DNA of 38,804 nt from Rhodobiaceae bacterium (GTDB taxonomy: Bacteria; Pseudomonadota; Alphaproteobacteria; RS24), in assembly GCA_002721725.1 (NCBI GenBank), contig PBLK01000003.1:29281-68084 (forward strand). Direction: 5' to 3'. The notes under the pieces were generated by a model, which saw only the letters and a list, made by a program, of their open reading frames with translations, did not search any database and had not been told where the DNA came from. Below, piece by piece: positions 1 through 8,279 of this stretch. Each line of letters opens with the position of its first letter. Position 1 is the stretch's first letter. A program made the translations under genes and the position numbers.

Positions 1-896
1 TCTTTTGGTGAACTAAGAGCCACTATGCCCTGGAACCAGCGCCGATCAGCAATTTTGTTTTTTAAGGGGTTCCAATTCTTGCCGCCATCATAGCTGGTTA
101 AAATAGCTCGCACCCCAACAGCAACCATGTGCTCACCTGCAGAGCTGACACCCAACAAGTTAGATGACGTTTCTTCATAGCTTTCTTGCCAGCTTCTGCC
201 GTCATCCGCAGACAGGATGATATAACCAGCCTGCCCAACGCCTATTAGTTGTCCGTCATCATTCTCGTGAATAGCAAATACAGACGATTCATTACTATTT
301 TGAAGAGACCAGTTTTCACCACCGTCGTCGCTCCGAAGGATCATCCCGAATTCTCCGGCAATTAAAATGCTGCCCTGGCGTGTTTGCAAGACATCATAGA
401 GATGCGGTTCAAATCCATCTTCCACAACACTCTCCCAGTTGACAATGACAGGCGAAAAGCTCGTGCTGTCAGGGAATCGACGAATAATTGTGCCGAACGC
501 ACCCACAGAAATATGCCCGCCATCGGAAAGGCTTGCCACGCTTAATAGCCGCTGATCGGTCCCTGTTTCCAATTGGGTCCAGGAACCCTTCGCGACGTCG
601 GCTTCAAAGGCCTTCCCAGACTGCCCGACCAAAACGGGCTTGCCACCATCGATTGCTATATCTAGTGCAGCAAAATCTCCGGGAGACGCAATCGGCTCCC
701 ATTGTGTTCCGTTATCAGTTGACCGAATTACCAAACCATGGCCCCCAACGGCCCATATCGTATTTTGTGATCGTTCGACTGCGTAAATTGAGTCATGAGC
801 CAAGCCAATCCTTACGACCTCAAGACGATCGCCTGCCGAGGCAAAGCCTAGGGCGCTCAGCGAAAGTAAAAAGAGGATCAACTTGGCTCTTGACAT
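1..896 (-). CDS. YCF48-like Asp-box (BNR) repeat secreted protein, 3'-truncated by window edge
   Basis: An open frame starts with ATG at 894-896 and runs off the left edge with 298 codons visible and no stop. Residues 1-21 look like a signal peptide (hydrophobic LILFLLSLSALGF, then ASA). At least four Asp-box motifs of the form S-x-D-x-G-x-x-W are visible, near residues 59-66, 189-196, 229-236 and 268-275. They are typical of beta-propeller repeats in YCF48/Hcf136-like and sialidase-like proteins. The start lies 3 bases after the stop of the upstream DUF1329 gene, so the two are probably co-transcribed and translationally coupled with the MMPL transporter further upstream. YCF48-like, DUF1329 and RND/MMPL genes commonly occur together in proteobacteria, where the propeller is thought to act in the periplasm. 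The exact role is unknown; photosystem assembly is not implied. Confidence 0.8.
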   Translation of the reverse strand, partial: MSRAKLILFLLSLSALGFASAGDRLEVVRIGLAHDSIYAVERSQNTIWAVGGHGLVIRSTDNGTQWEPIASPGDFAALDIAIDGGKPVLVGQSGKAFEADVAKGSWTQLETGTDQRLLSVASLSDGGHISVGAFGTIIRRFPDSTSFSPVIVNWESVVEDGFEPHLYDVLQTRQGSILIAGEFGMILRSDDGGENWSLQNSNESSVFAIHENDDGQLIGVGQAGYIILSADDGRSWQESYEETSSNLLGVSSAGEHMVAVGVRAILTSYDGGKNWNPLKNKIADRRWFQGIVALSSPK

Positions 897-899
897 TAT

Positions 900-2282
900 T
901 TACGCGCCCAATCTGCGAATGGCAGATTTAGTTAGATAACGATCGTAGTCGTTGGGATCGTCGTAATGCGTATCATACCCACCAGGAATCGACTTAACCA
1001 ATTCAGGCAATGAAATACGCCCTGTTTGAACGTCGTGAACAATAACAAAGTTCCATGACCAAAGTGGTTTGTTACGATAGAAATTATTCGCGGAGCCGTC
1101 TTTCCCAATGGAGACACCATTCCCGTGCTCAAAGTTTTTGTAAACCTTGCCCTGACGGTCATAATTAACACTGGTGTATGTAACCATCGAGCGAGTGTCG
1201 ATATAGACCCGGCGCTTACTTATTGGTGCCCGAGGGTATTTAACTGGTTCGGTTTCCAGCACAATTACGTCCGGTATAACCTCGTAACTTGAACGGAAGA
1301 AGCTTGTGCCCTTTGGCCCACCAGTCCGTTCGCGCTCCCAATTCTCATTAGCAGTGTTGAAGTTGCCAGCACCGGCAGGTCCAACCATTGGACCCCTATA
1401 GATTATTTTGAAATTGCCCCATGTTAACCACGGGTCACCGGCCCCCCAAGCATCTGAAAGATACCACGTCGGACCGGGAAGCAAGGGCTCAAAACGCTGG
1501 TTAGTTGGAAAACGGCGAACCCGCTTGAACGCCGGCAAGTAACCTTGGAGCTCTGGGAATTGTCGTTGATCATAAGGCCAACTAGATAAGAAGGCGGTAC
1601 CTTTTACGTCTTGAGGCGCGCTGAAGAAAACAGTCTGATAACGAACCATGTCTTCACGATTCTTGAAATATGGGCCATCATCTCCTAAGCGACCTGTGGC
1701 TTGCATCTCGACCCAAGCAAAGTCATACGTGTATGCAACAGAGCCATCTGGGTTCAAATCATCTTCCTTAATTGCGTAGAACGTATTGTCGTAACGTCCC
1801 CAAGACATGGTGATATTCGCAAACGCTTCAGTGCCATTTTGGGGGTCAGGAAACGGATTTCCTCCAATCCATGCAGAACCATCATCGGATACCACATTCC
1901 CGTCACTGTTAAATTTAGCACGACCTGAGTTTTTTACAGTTGCATCAAGATAGTCTGGTGGGAAAAGATACGATGGATCAGTAGTCGTAGCATGGGTATC
2001 AATCTCACGCCCCATTTCCTTGACCTGCATATAGGCTACCGGGTCCATGAAGTCTTTCAGATGCTCTACATTGCTGGCATTTATTACATCACCATTATTG
2101 ATTTTGCCCTTAGTAAGACCTTCAAACGACGAAATTTCGTCTGGATATACGTTTTCTAACGTCCGGCCCATCGCAATGGTTGGCCATAGAGGAGCCAAAA
2201 CACCAGTTGCAAGCGCCCCAGAAGCGACCTGCTTCATAAAGAAACGCCGCGAATAGTTTGAATCGAACTTCTTGATGTGCAT
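900..2282 (-). CDS. DUF1329 family protein, Tat-exported
   Basis: This 460-residue protein has the composition and length of DUF1329, a family related to outer-membrane lipoprotein-sorting (LolA/LppX-like) folds. Residues 10-38 form a twin-arginine signal: SRRFFMK at 10-16, a hydrophobic stretch and a small-residue cleavage region ending near AMG. The ATG at 2280-2282 is supported by GGGAGG about five bases upstream. The mature part is rich in W, Y and P, as expected for this periplasmic family. The gene lies 133 bases downstream of the MMPL transporter gene and 3 bases upstream of the YCF48-like gene, so the three probably form one operon. DUF1329 genes are often paired with DUF1302, RND and YCF48 genes in organisms that handle hydrophobic substrates. 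No DUF1302 partner is visible here; it may lie beyond the left edge. Substrate unknown. Confidence 0.85.
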   Translation of the reverse strand: MHIKKFDSNYSRRFFMKQVASGALATGVLAPLWPTIAMGRTLENVYPDEISSFEGLTKGKINNGDVINASNVEHLKDFMDPVAYMQVKEMGREIDTHATTTDPSYLFPPDYLDATVKNSGRAKFNSDGNVVSDDGSAWIGGNPFPDPQNGTEAFANITMSWGRYDNTFYAIKEDDLNPDGSVAYTYDFAWVEMQATGRLGDDGPYFKNREDMVRYQTVFFSAPQDVKGTAFLSSWPYDQRQFPELQGYLPAFKRVRRFPTNQRFEPLLPGPTWYLSDAWGAGDPWLTWGNFKIIYRGPMVGPAGAGNFNTANENWERERTGGPKGTSFFRSSYEVIPDVIVLETEPVKYPRAPISKRRVYIDTRSMVTYTSVNYDRQGKVYKNFEHGNGVSIGKDGSANNFYRNKPLWSWNFVIVHDVQTGRISLPELVKSIPGGYDTHYDDPNDYDRYLTKSAIRRLGA

Positions 2283-2364
2283 TTTTACCTCCCGAAAAAA
2301 AATGGCATCGAAAATATTTTACAATTTTAAATGATCAAAATTGATGGTCCTCCCAAACCAGTTC

Positions 2365-2379
2365 TCTAGCTTGGCTAGA
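2365..2379. repeat. small inverted repeat between MMPL and DUF1329 genes
   Basis: TCTAGC and GCTAGA form a perfect 6-bp stem with a 3-base loop, 37 bases past the stop of the MMPL gene in the direction of transcription. A second pairing, GGTGTAA with TTACACC (about 2384-2413), brackets an A/T tract that covers the MMPL stop codon. Neither has the U-tract of an intrinsic terminator on the minus strand. They may be RNA-processing or attenuation structures inside the operon, or chance. Confidence 0.3.
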
Positions 2380-2415
2380 AATAGGTGTAATTGTAAAGAG
2401 CCTTTTTTTATTTTT

Positions 2416-4800
2416 TTACACCCGACGCCAATCCTCCTGCAGCCAAGCTATGTCAGCATTTACAAATCTTGGTTTAAACAAGTACACCAGAAGTGGCACA
2501 CCAATAAGGGCCACAGCCATATTTATCAGCATGACTAAGACCAAAAGCAGACCCATGTCCGCTAAGAATTTTAGGCCAGACAAGAAGTACCAAGGCAAAA
2601 TACTTATCAACACAATCGTCGCGGTAAAAAAGATTGCCTTACCGGTCGTCATAACCGCAGTCTGAATTGCCGCACCGTAATCGTCGTCCCCAGAGCACTC
2701 TTCGCAAATTCTACTCAGCAAATAGATCCCATAGTCTATGCCCACTCCAATTCCAATTGCGGCGATTGGCAAAGTATTAACGTCGAGCCCGATACCCATC
2801 AGAACCATTACGGATCCGAGCATAAGGTTTGATAAGTTAACGGGAATTAAGAGTAATATACCTGCTAACACTGAACCATAGGCGACCGAGCAGGTGAGCA
2901 AAATTACAGCATTAAGGGCTGCCAAAATATACCACTGATAAAGGTCAACGGTATCGTTTACAGACTGTTGCAGAGCTATAGCGCCTGTTGCCATTCGAAT
3001 TTTAAATTCCGGGAAGTCGTCACCGATGTCATTTATAACTTCTCGGGCAGCTTCCAGCGCCCTATCAACGGTGTCTTGTTTGTTGTCCTTAAACCAAAGC
3101 GAGACCGTGCCGTTTTTTAATTCAAAATCAGCGACGTGACTAAACGCTTTCGAGCTGGCCCCAAGCAGGAGGGCACCAGCGGCAGCGTTTACGGAAAAAT
3201 TGTCATAGTCTAATGGCGCCCATTTCGGATTTCCGCCTTGATATAGTCGGTTAGCCTCAGGAAGATAGTCGGCAAACGACAATGTAGCTGTCGGCGGGTA
3301 CTGCGATGCTTCGAGACGTCTTTGGATCTCGTTCATTACCTCTACGGTTTTTGCGCGCTTTACAGTCCGCACCTCTTCGCTTTTGCCTTCAAAAACGATT
3401 TCAAGGGTCATTAAACCCGGGAAGTGTTTATTTATTGCCCTGACAGCGGTGTTATAATCGGATTCTTCCCATAACAGATTACTGCCCTCAACAGGGTTGC
3501 CAACACGAATTTGGGGGAAAATGTAGAGGCATAGCGCGATTACTATCGCAAAGGTAGTAGCCGTGAAACGCGCGGATTTTCCAAAACTTAGGTTAGACAA
3601 ATTGCGAAGTAGGCCAACAACTGTTCGGTGAAACTTTGCCGCTTCACTTTTTCCAAGAAGAGATTTGACGTTCTTTGGTTCTGGAAAATACGATAATAAA
3701 ATGGGAGAAAGAAACAAATTTGCTGGTACTAGGATAAGCGCCCAAAAACCGCAGAACAGAGCAAATCGCTCCATTACAGGAATCGGCGCAATGGCAATGA
3801 GAAACAAGCCTGTAGCATCCGTTACAATGCCCAGCGCTCCTGGCGCCATAAGAACACGCAGAGCGAGTTCGGCTGACCTTTTCCTATCTCCAGTCTCTTC
3901 GTAAATTTCGTAATAGCGCTCTATAAACTGAACGCAATGGCTGAATGATCTTGCTACAAGCAGCAAAGGAACCACCATGATAAGCGGCTCAATTGGGTCG
4001 CCTATCCAGCCAACAAAGCCAAAACCCCATATTGCTGCAACAATGCTTACAAACAATGGTGTCACTACGCCAGGAATATTGCGCATGTAAAGAATGAGTG
4101 ACAAAAACAGAGCTGACAGGGTAACTCCGAAAATCATAAGCATTTCAGACTGATAGGTGTAAACCCAACCCGTCAATATCGGTGCTCCGGCAACATAAAT
4201 TTCATGATTCTCGTCACGTTCGCGAGCCGCCAACTCTTGTACATAATTGGATGTCTCGCCGTAATCTAGGAGCCTCTCAATGAAAGTTGCCGTGACCATA
4301 GTGGCCGTCTCGTCAGGTGAAATGAGAAAAGTTTGAACATAAGGCGCTTTGTCTACTCGCTTCTTAAACTCTTCCATTTCTGCCCGCGTTTCAGGAGCCC
4401 TATCGCCCATTAGTGGCCTGCTATCGATGCCAAATGGCGTTGCTTCAGAATAGCGGGCCTTCTCAGTGGCGATGGATAAAATTTGGTCATGGTCCACAGC
4501 GGGTGCTAAATCAATATCACGGCTTAGACGCCAAATTTTGTCGAGTGTTTCTGGATTGTAAATATCGCCAGACCTCACCTTCACCATCAAAGTTACTGTG
4601 AGTGGATTTCCAAAATTTGGATGGTCTTTAAAAGTCTGAACGAAGGAGTGATTTTTTGGAAATAAATCAGAGAAGATTGTTCGGATATCAACACGCTGCA
4701 TGCCAACAGCAAAAAAAGCTGTAATTAACATCAAAATCAAAAAAGTTGGTATGCGGTTTCGCATTGTAAGCTCGGCCAGCTTTTTTTGAAACTCTTCCAT
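2416..4800 (-). CDS. MMPL/RND superfamily transporter
   Basis: From the chosen ATG at 4798-4800 the protein has 794 residues. An in-frame extension to 4869 is possible, but GGGAGGG lies five bases before the inner ATG, a spacing repeated at other starts in this window. The layout is that of the single-chain HAE3/MMPL branch of RND exporters: an N-terminal membrane helix (about 17-35), a large periplasmic loop, a bundle of helices (about 205-400), a second loop and a second bundle (about 620-780). The C-terminal half carries GIGVGIDYG, the Asp-Tyr element used for proton coupling in MmpL-type pumps. The matching place in the first half reads VARSFSHCVQ and lacks the Asp, so coupling may rest on one half. 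It probably moves hydrophobic or lipid-like molecules across the envelope together with the DUF1329 and YCF48-like proteins; the substrate is unknown. Confidence 0.85.
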   Translation of the reverse strand: MEEFQKKLAELTMRNRIPTFLILMLITAFFAVGMQRVDIRTIFSDLFPKNHSFVQTFKDHPNFGNPLTVTLMVKVRSGDIYNPETLDKIWRLSRDIDLAPAVDHDQILSIATEKARYSEATPFGIDSRPLMGDRAPETRAEMEEFKKRVDKAPYVQTFLISPDETATMVTATFIERLLDYGETSNYVQELAARERDENHEIYVAGAPILTGWVYTYQSEMLMIFGVTLSALFLSLILYMRNIPGVVTPLFVSIVAAIWGFGFVGWIGDPIEPLIMVVPLLLVARSFSHCVQFIERYYEIYEETGDRKRSAELALRVLMAPGALGIVTDATGLFLIAIAPIPVMERFALFCGFWALILVPANLFLSPILLSYFPEPKNVKSLLGKSEAAKFHRTVVGLLRNLSNLSFGKSARFTATTFAIVIALCLYIFPQIRVGNPVEGSNLLWEESDYNTAVRAINKHFPGLMTLEIVFEGKSEEVRTVKRAKTVEVMNEIQRRLEASQYPPTATLSFADYLPEANRLYQGGNPKWAPLDYDNFSVNAAAGALLLGASSKAFSHVADFELKNGTVSLWFKDNKQDTVDRALEAAREVINDIGDDFPEFKIRMATGAIALQQSVNDTVDLYQWYILAALNAVILLTCSVAYGSVLAGILLLIPVNLSNLMLGSVMVLMGIGLDVNTLPIAAIGIGVGIDYGIYLLSRICEECSGDDDYGAAIQTAVMTTGKAIFFTATIVLISILPWYFLSGLKFLADMGLLLVLVMLINMAVALIGVPLLVYLFKPRFVNADIAWLQEDWRRV

Positions 4801-4903
4801 TGAACCCTCCCAAGTACAAATGCAAAAAATTCGCATGATGAGGTTTCTGTAAAACACCTTTCCAGTCAAGTAACTTTGCTAGAGGCGCAATTTTTTTGAA
4901 CCC

Positions 4904-4928
4904 CTTGGCTTAGAACTAGACAGCCAAG
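4904..4928. promoter_or_regulatory. inverted repeat in divergent promoter region (MMPL / hydrolase)
   Basis: CTTGGCT (4904-4910) and AGCCAAG (4922-4928) are perfect 7-bp arms separated by 11 bases. They lie in the 163-base region between the divergent MMPL and alpha/beta hydrolase genes, about 36 bases before the hydrolase ATG. The layout would fit a dimeric regulator site or a leader hairpin. No regulator gene is adjacent, so this is only a candidate. Confidence 0.35.
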
Positions 4929-4963
4929 ACGCAACCCTTAAGTTAATTGAAAAGGAGATTTCA

Positions 4964-5767
4964 ATGCCCCTAATAGACATAAACGGAACACAGATAAATT
5001 ATTTAGACGAAGGACCGAAGTCGGCCCCAGCCATTATTTTTAGTACGTCGATGTTTTTTGACGTCGACATGTTTGAAGAGCAAGCAAAAACTTTTGCCGA
5101 TCGCTTTCGAGTGATCAGATATGATCACAGAGGTCAGGGGAATAGCGCTCCGTCGCCGCGCTCACTGCTCGATATGGAAACACTTACAAAGGACGTTGAA
5201 GCACTTATAGAAGCCTTAGAAATAACCAAGTGTTGCTTTGTCGGCAATTCAATGGGCGGATTTATAGGCCTTCGTTTAGCCGCTCGGCGTTCCGACATTG
5301 TAAAGTCCGCAGTTATTTTGGGCTCTTCGGCCGATGCAGAAGTTAGCGTAGGTGAAATGGATGCCGTGGTTGAAGTCATGCTCAAACATGGAATAGAACC
5401 CGTTCTTGAGGATATTCTATTTTTTATGTTGGGGGATACCACCCTGAACGATCCATCCCGCTCGAACATAAAACAACGTGTGATTCAAATGCTTAAAACA
5501 CGAACTCCGAATTATGCTGACTCGGTTTGGAATATCGCTCATCGAGAGGCCATTTCCGATGAATTATCAAAAATAAACATCCCCGTTTGGATTGTAGCCG
5601 GTGACGAGGATCACACATACCCTCCAGAGCACTCAAAACGAATTGCCGAAGGTATTCCGAACAGCAAATATTTCTTGATGGAAAAAACTGGGCATGTTCA
5701 TGCCATGGAAAACCCCAGTGCAGTTTGCGATCTTTTGTCAGCTCACCTTAAGGAGGTGGAGCACTAA
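4964..5767 (+). CDS. alpha/beta hydrolase (3-oxoadipate enol-lactonase-like)
   Basis: This 267-residue protein has the full alpha/beta hydrolase triad. The nucleophile elbow GNSMGG places Ser96, GDED gives Asp216 as the likely acid, and TGHVHAMENP gives His244. The YDHRGQGNS segment (53-61) is typical of the PcaD/BphD-like subgroup, so 3-oxoadipate enol-lactonase is the nearest named relative. No other protocatechuate pathway gene is nearby, so a general esterase or lactonase role is as likely. AAAAGGAG lies seven bases before the ATG. The gene is divergent from the MMPL operon and its stop lies 3 bases from the stop of the convergent acyl-CoA dehydrogenase gene. Base composition resembles the more A+T-rich left end rather than the genes to its right. 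Confidence 0.85.
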   Translation: MPLIDINGTQINYLDEGPKSAPAIIFSTSMFFDVDMFEEQAKTFADRFRVIRYDHRGQGNSAPSPRSLLDMETLTKDVEALIEALEITKCCFVGNSMGGFIGLRLAARRSDIVKSAVILGSSADAEVSVGEMDAVVEVMLKHGIEPVLEDILFFMLGDTTLNDPSRSNIKQRVIQMLKTRTPNYADSVWNIAHREAISDELSKINIPVWIVAGDEDHTYPPEHSKRIAEGIPNSKYFLMEKTGHVHAMENPSAVCDLLSAHLKEVEH

Positions 5768-5770
5768 TTC

Positions 5771-6907
5771 CTAAAACATCAAATTGGCAATTTTGCGCCG
5801 GTGATACCGCGCATCGCCATACAACGCGCAGCCCATAATAGCTCGACGCCGATAAAGCTGGGCATCGCAATCATAGGTAAACCCGAAACCGCCATGAAAT
5901 TGAATAGCACGGTCAGCGGCAAAAGAATAAGCCTCTCCGGCTTCCGCCTTTGCCATATGAACCGCGATATCGCCCTCCCCCTGTTCGCCAAACACATGCG
6001 CCGCTGAATAAAGATGCGAACGGGCTTTTTCATAGGCCTGATGCGCGTCAACAATAGAATGTTTCAAAGCCTGATAAGAGCCGATGAGCTTACCGAATTG
6101 CTTACGGGTTTTCAGATAATCCAGCGTGTAATCAATACACGCATAAGCCCCGCCGCACATATCAGCGGCGAGCAAGAGCGACCCTGCTTGCTCAATATGG
6201 GCCAACGCATCGCCTGCCAAATCGGTCGGCATGAGCGCCGTTTCTGACAAGCTGAGCCCATCCAAGTCAAGCGCATAGGCGCGCTGCGTGTCGTCGATGA
6301 TTTTTTCGCGGCTGATGCGACCGGCCAGCGCATCGGCTGGAATAAGCAGCAGAGCCGCTTGCCCGTTCAAGGCAACCGAAGCGAGCACAAATTGCGCCGC
6401 AGCGGCGTGTAAGACAAGATATTTTTTACCGCGCAATGTCAGCTGGCCATCCTTTAGGCTGGCAGTGACTGATAGGTTTTGCAAATTCCAATCAGCATGG
6501 TCTTCGCACAAGGCCAGACTGGCTGCCGCCCCGGCCGCAATTTGCGGCAAAACTTCCTCTTTTTGCGCCTCCGAGCCGCCGCGCAACACAGCCTGCGCGG
6601 CCAAGACAGTCGGCACAAAGGGCGTGTTCATTAAACTGCGCCCCATATGTTCGACTAACGGCACAAGCTCAGCCATGCCAAGCCCGATACCACCATAGTT
6701 TTCAGGCACGCCAATACCAAGCCACCCCAGTTCAGAAATCTCAGTCCAGAGCGCCGCATCAAAACCACTTTCGTCCTCAATCAGCGCGCGTACCTTATCG
6801 ACCGGCGATTTCTCGCGGCAAAAACTTTCGGCAATATCCAAAAGCTGGGCCTGTTCTTCGCTCAGGCCGATGCGCGGCGCCATTCGAGCATTATCAAATG
6901 CGGACAT
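5771..6907 (-). CDS. acyl-CoA dehydrogenase, smaller subunit-type
   Basis: This 378-residue protein belongs to the acyl-CoA dehydrogenase fold. Evidence is the N-terminal helical region with GVPENYGGIGLGM, the RKQFGKLIGSYQALKH stretch (about 270-285) that contacts FAD in the C-terminal domain, and the HGGFGFTYD motif. The middle domain is degenerate, with CEDHADWN where the usual C-x-T-E-P-x-x-G-S-D motif would be, and the usual YEGT catalytic glutamate segment is absent. Those features are typical of one chain of the alpha2beta2 heteromeric acyl-CoA dehydrogenases known from actinobacterial and proteobacterial steroid side-chain degradation. The partner gene lies 30 bases upstream. AGGAG sits eight bases before the ATG. 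It probably oxidises an acyl-CoA with a bulky or cyclic group; the actual substrate is unknown. Confidence 0.85.
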   Translation of the reverse strand: MSAFDNARMAPRIGLSEEQAQLLDIAESFCREKSPVDKVRALIEDESGFDAALWTEISELGWLGIGVPENYGGIGLGMAELVPLVEHMGRSLMNTPFVPTVLAAQAVLRGGSEAQKEEVLPQIAAGAAASLALCEDHADWNLQNLSVTASLKDGQLTLRGKKYLVLHAAAAQFVLASVALNGQAALLLIPADALAGRISREKIIDDTQRAYALDLDGLSLSETALMPTDLAGDALAHIEQAGSLLLAADMCGGAYACIDYTLDYLKTRKQFGKLIGSYQALKHSIVDAHQAYEKARSHLYSAAHVFGEQGEGDIAVHMAKAEAGEAYSFAADRAIQFHGGFGFTYDCDAQLYRRRAIMGCALYGDARYHRRKIANLMF

Positions 6908-6937
6908 GGGGTAAACTCCTATCGGATGCGTGGTCTA

Positions 6938-8158
6938 TCAGCTTTTCGGCAGGCCGAGCACATGCTCGCCGATAATATTGCGCTGGATTTGCGAGGTGCC
7001 GCCGCCAATGGTTGCCGAGAAGCTGTTCAAATAGCCGCGCTGCCAGAGGCCGTTATCATGCGCACTTTCATCGCCGACATAATAAGCGGCTCGCGTGCCT
7101 TGCAAAGTAATGGCAAAAGCGTTGAGACGTTGATAAAAATCCGTGCTCGCCAATTTCGAGCCGAGCGCCAGCGACATGGGCCGGTCTTGCGCCAGTGGAC
7201 GGATTTTATCGCGGCGGCTGTTGAGTCCCAAAGAGCGGGCTTCGGTCATCAGCGCCACCAATTCTTCCTGCACAGCCGGATCGTCAATAGCCGGTTTGCC
7301 ATTGAGCTTGGCCTCACGCGCCAGGCGGATAATATCGCTCGGGTCAGACATCATCATAACATGGCCACCGGCCTGACCGGCGCGCGCGCCGCGTTCATAT
7401 TCCAGCGTCTGCATGGCAATCAGCCAACCCTCGCCTTCCGCGCCCATTAAACAATCAGCGGAAATGCGGGCATCGGTGAAGAAAGTTTGCGTAAAACCAT
7501 ATTCGCCGGTCAGCTTTTTAATCGGCACGGTTTCAACACCTTCACCTTTCATCGGTGCGAGGAAAAAGCTCAGCCCCTTATATTTATTTTCAGCCTCAGG
7601 ATTGGTGCGTGCCAGCAAAATCATATAATCGGCATAATTGCCCTGCGTCGTCCAGATTTTGGAGCCATTAATGACATAATCATCGCCATCTTTGACGGCG
7701 CGGGTTTGTGCATTGCCTAAATCAGAGCCGTTTTCCGGCTCCGAAAAGCCCTGGCACCAAATCGTCTCAGCCGACAAAATGCCCTTAATATATTTTTGCT
7801 TTTCTTCTTCCGAGCCGCGGTCGAGTAAAAGCGGGCCGGTCCAATTCAGTCCTATGGCATTGAGCATAATCGGCGTGCGCGCTTGTGCCATGGCACGTGT
7901 CGCGGCGTCTTGAAAGGCCGGATGCAAACCGCCTCCGCCATATTTTTTCGGCCAATGCGCACCCAAATACCCCGCCTCATAGACTTTGTTTTGCCACTCG
8001 CGCAGGAAATTAAACTGCTGATCCGTGCCGACCTCCATAAAGGTCAATGGCAACATGAAATCAACATCGTGCGGCGTGTTTTCACCAAACCAAGCCACAG
8101 CCGCGTCTTTAAAGGCGACCAAATCCTGTTCATCATAATCTATATCGCTGTCAACCAT
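6938..8158 (-). CDS. acyl-CoA dehydrogenase, larger subunit-type
   Basis: The start at 8156-8158 is preferred over an in-frame ATG at 8221 because AGGGAG lies six bases upstream of it; the product then has 406 residues. It carries WCQGFSEPENGSDL (FAD/substrate motif), WTTQGNYADYMILLART and the C-terminal GGGTSQIQRNIIGEHVLGL. In most short- and medium-chain enzymes the last motif begins YEGT with the catalytic Glu; here the Glu is Gly. A glutamate in TLEYERG sits roughly where long-chain and isovaleryl-CoA dehydrogenases hold their base, so catalysis may use that residue. With the adjacent 378-residue paralogue it fits an alpha2beta2 heteromer acting on bulky acyl-CoA. The gene is divergent from the rhodanese gene. 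Confidence 0.9.
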   Translation of the reverse strand: MVDSDIDYDEQDLVAFKDAAVAWFGENTPHDVDFMLPLTFMEVGTDQQFNFLREWQNKVYEAGYLGAHWPKKYGGGGLHPAFQDAATRAMAQARTPIMLNAIGLNWTGPLLLDRGSEEEKQKYIKGILSAETIWCQGFSEPENGSDLGNAQTRAVKDGDDYVINGSKIWTTQGNYADYMILLARTNPEAENKYKGLSFFLAPMKGEGVETVPIKKLTGEYGFTQTFFTDARISADCLMGAEGEGWLIAMQTLEYERGARAGQAGGHVMMMSDPSDIIRLAREAKLNGKPAIDDPAVQEELVALMTEARSLGLNSRRDKIRPLAQDRPMSLALGSKLASTDFYQRLNAFAITLQGTRAAYYVGDESAHDNGLWQRGYLNSFSATIGGGTSQIQRNIIGEHVLGLPKS

Positions 8159-8173
8159 ATGAAACTCCCTTTG

Positions 8174-8188
8174 TCCCATACTATGGGA
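8174..8188. promoter_or_regulatory. perfect 7-1-7 inverted repeat upstream of acyl-CoA dehydrogenase genes
   Basis: TCCCATA, one base, then TATGGGA form a perfect dyad 16 bases before the ATG of the larger acyl-CoA dehydrogenase gene, in the 121-base divergent region shared with the rhodanese gene. It could be an operator for a TetR- or MarR-type regulator, or a short leader hairpin. No regulator gene is adjacent. Confidence 0.4.
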
Positions 8189-8225
8189 TATAGCGCACGG
8201 CTTGCCAAGCATATGCCGCAAAGGT

Positions 8226-8254
8226 GCGACAATGCCGCCGCATTGGTCTATAAT
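8226..8254 (+). promoter_or_regulatory. sigma-70-type promoter for rhodanese gene
   Basis: A perfect TATAAT (8249-8254) lies 17 bases after GCGACA (8226-8231), which matches the -35 consensus at four of six positions. It is followed by GGAGG at 8267-8271 and the ATG at 8280. Spacing and order fit a standard housekeeping promoter for the plus-strand gene. Confidence 0.5.
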
Positions 8255-8279
8255 GGGCCAGCTTTCGGAGGAATAAGCG

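Noticed and set aside
2384-2416. Intrinsic terminator after the MMPL gene
   Set aside because: The GGTGTAA/TTACACC pairing has a long A/T loop and no U tract following on the minus strand, and the DUF1329 gene follows closely.
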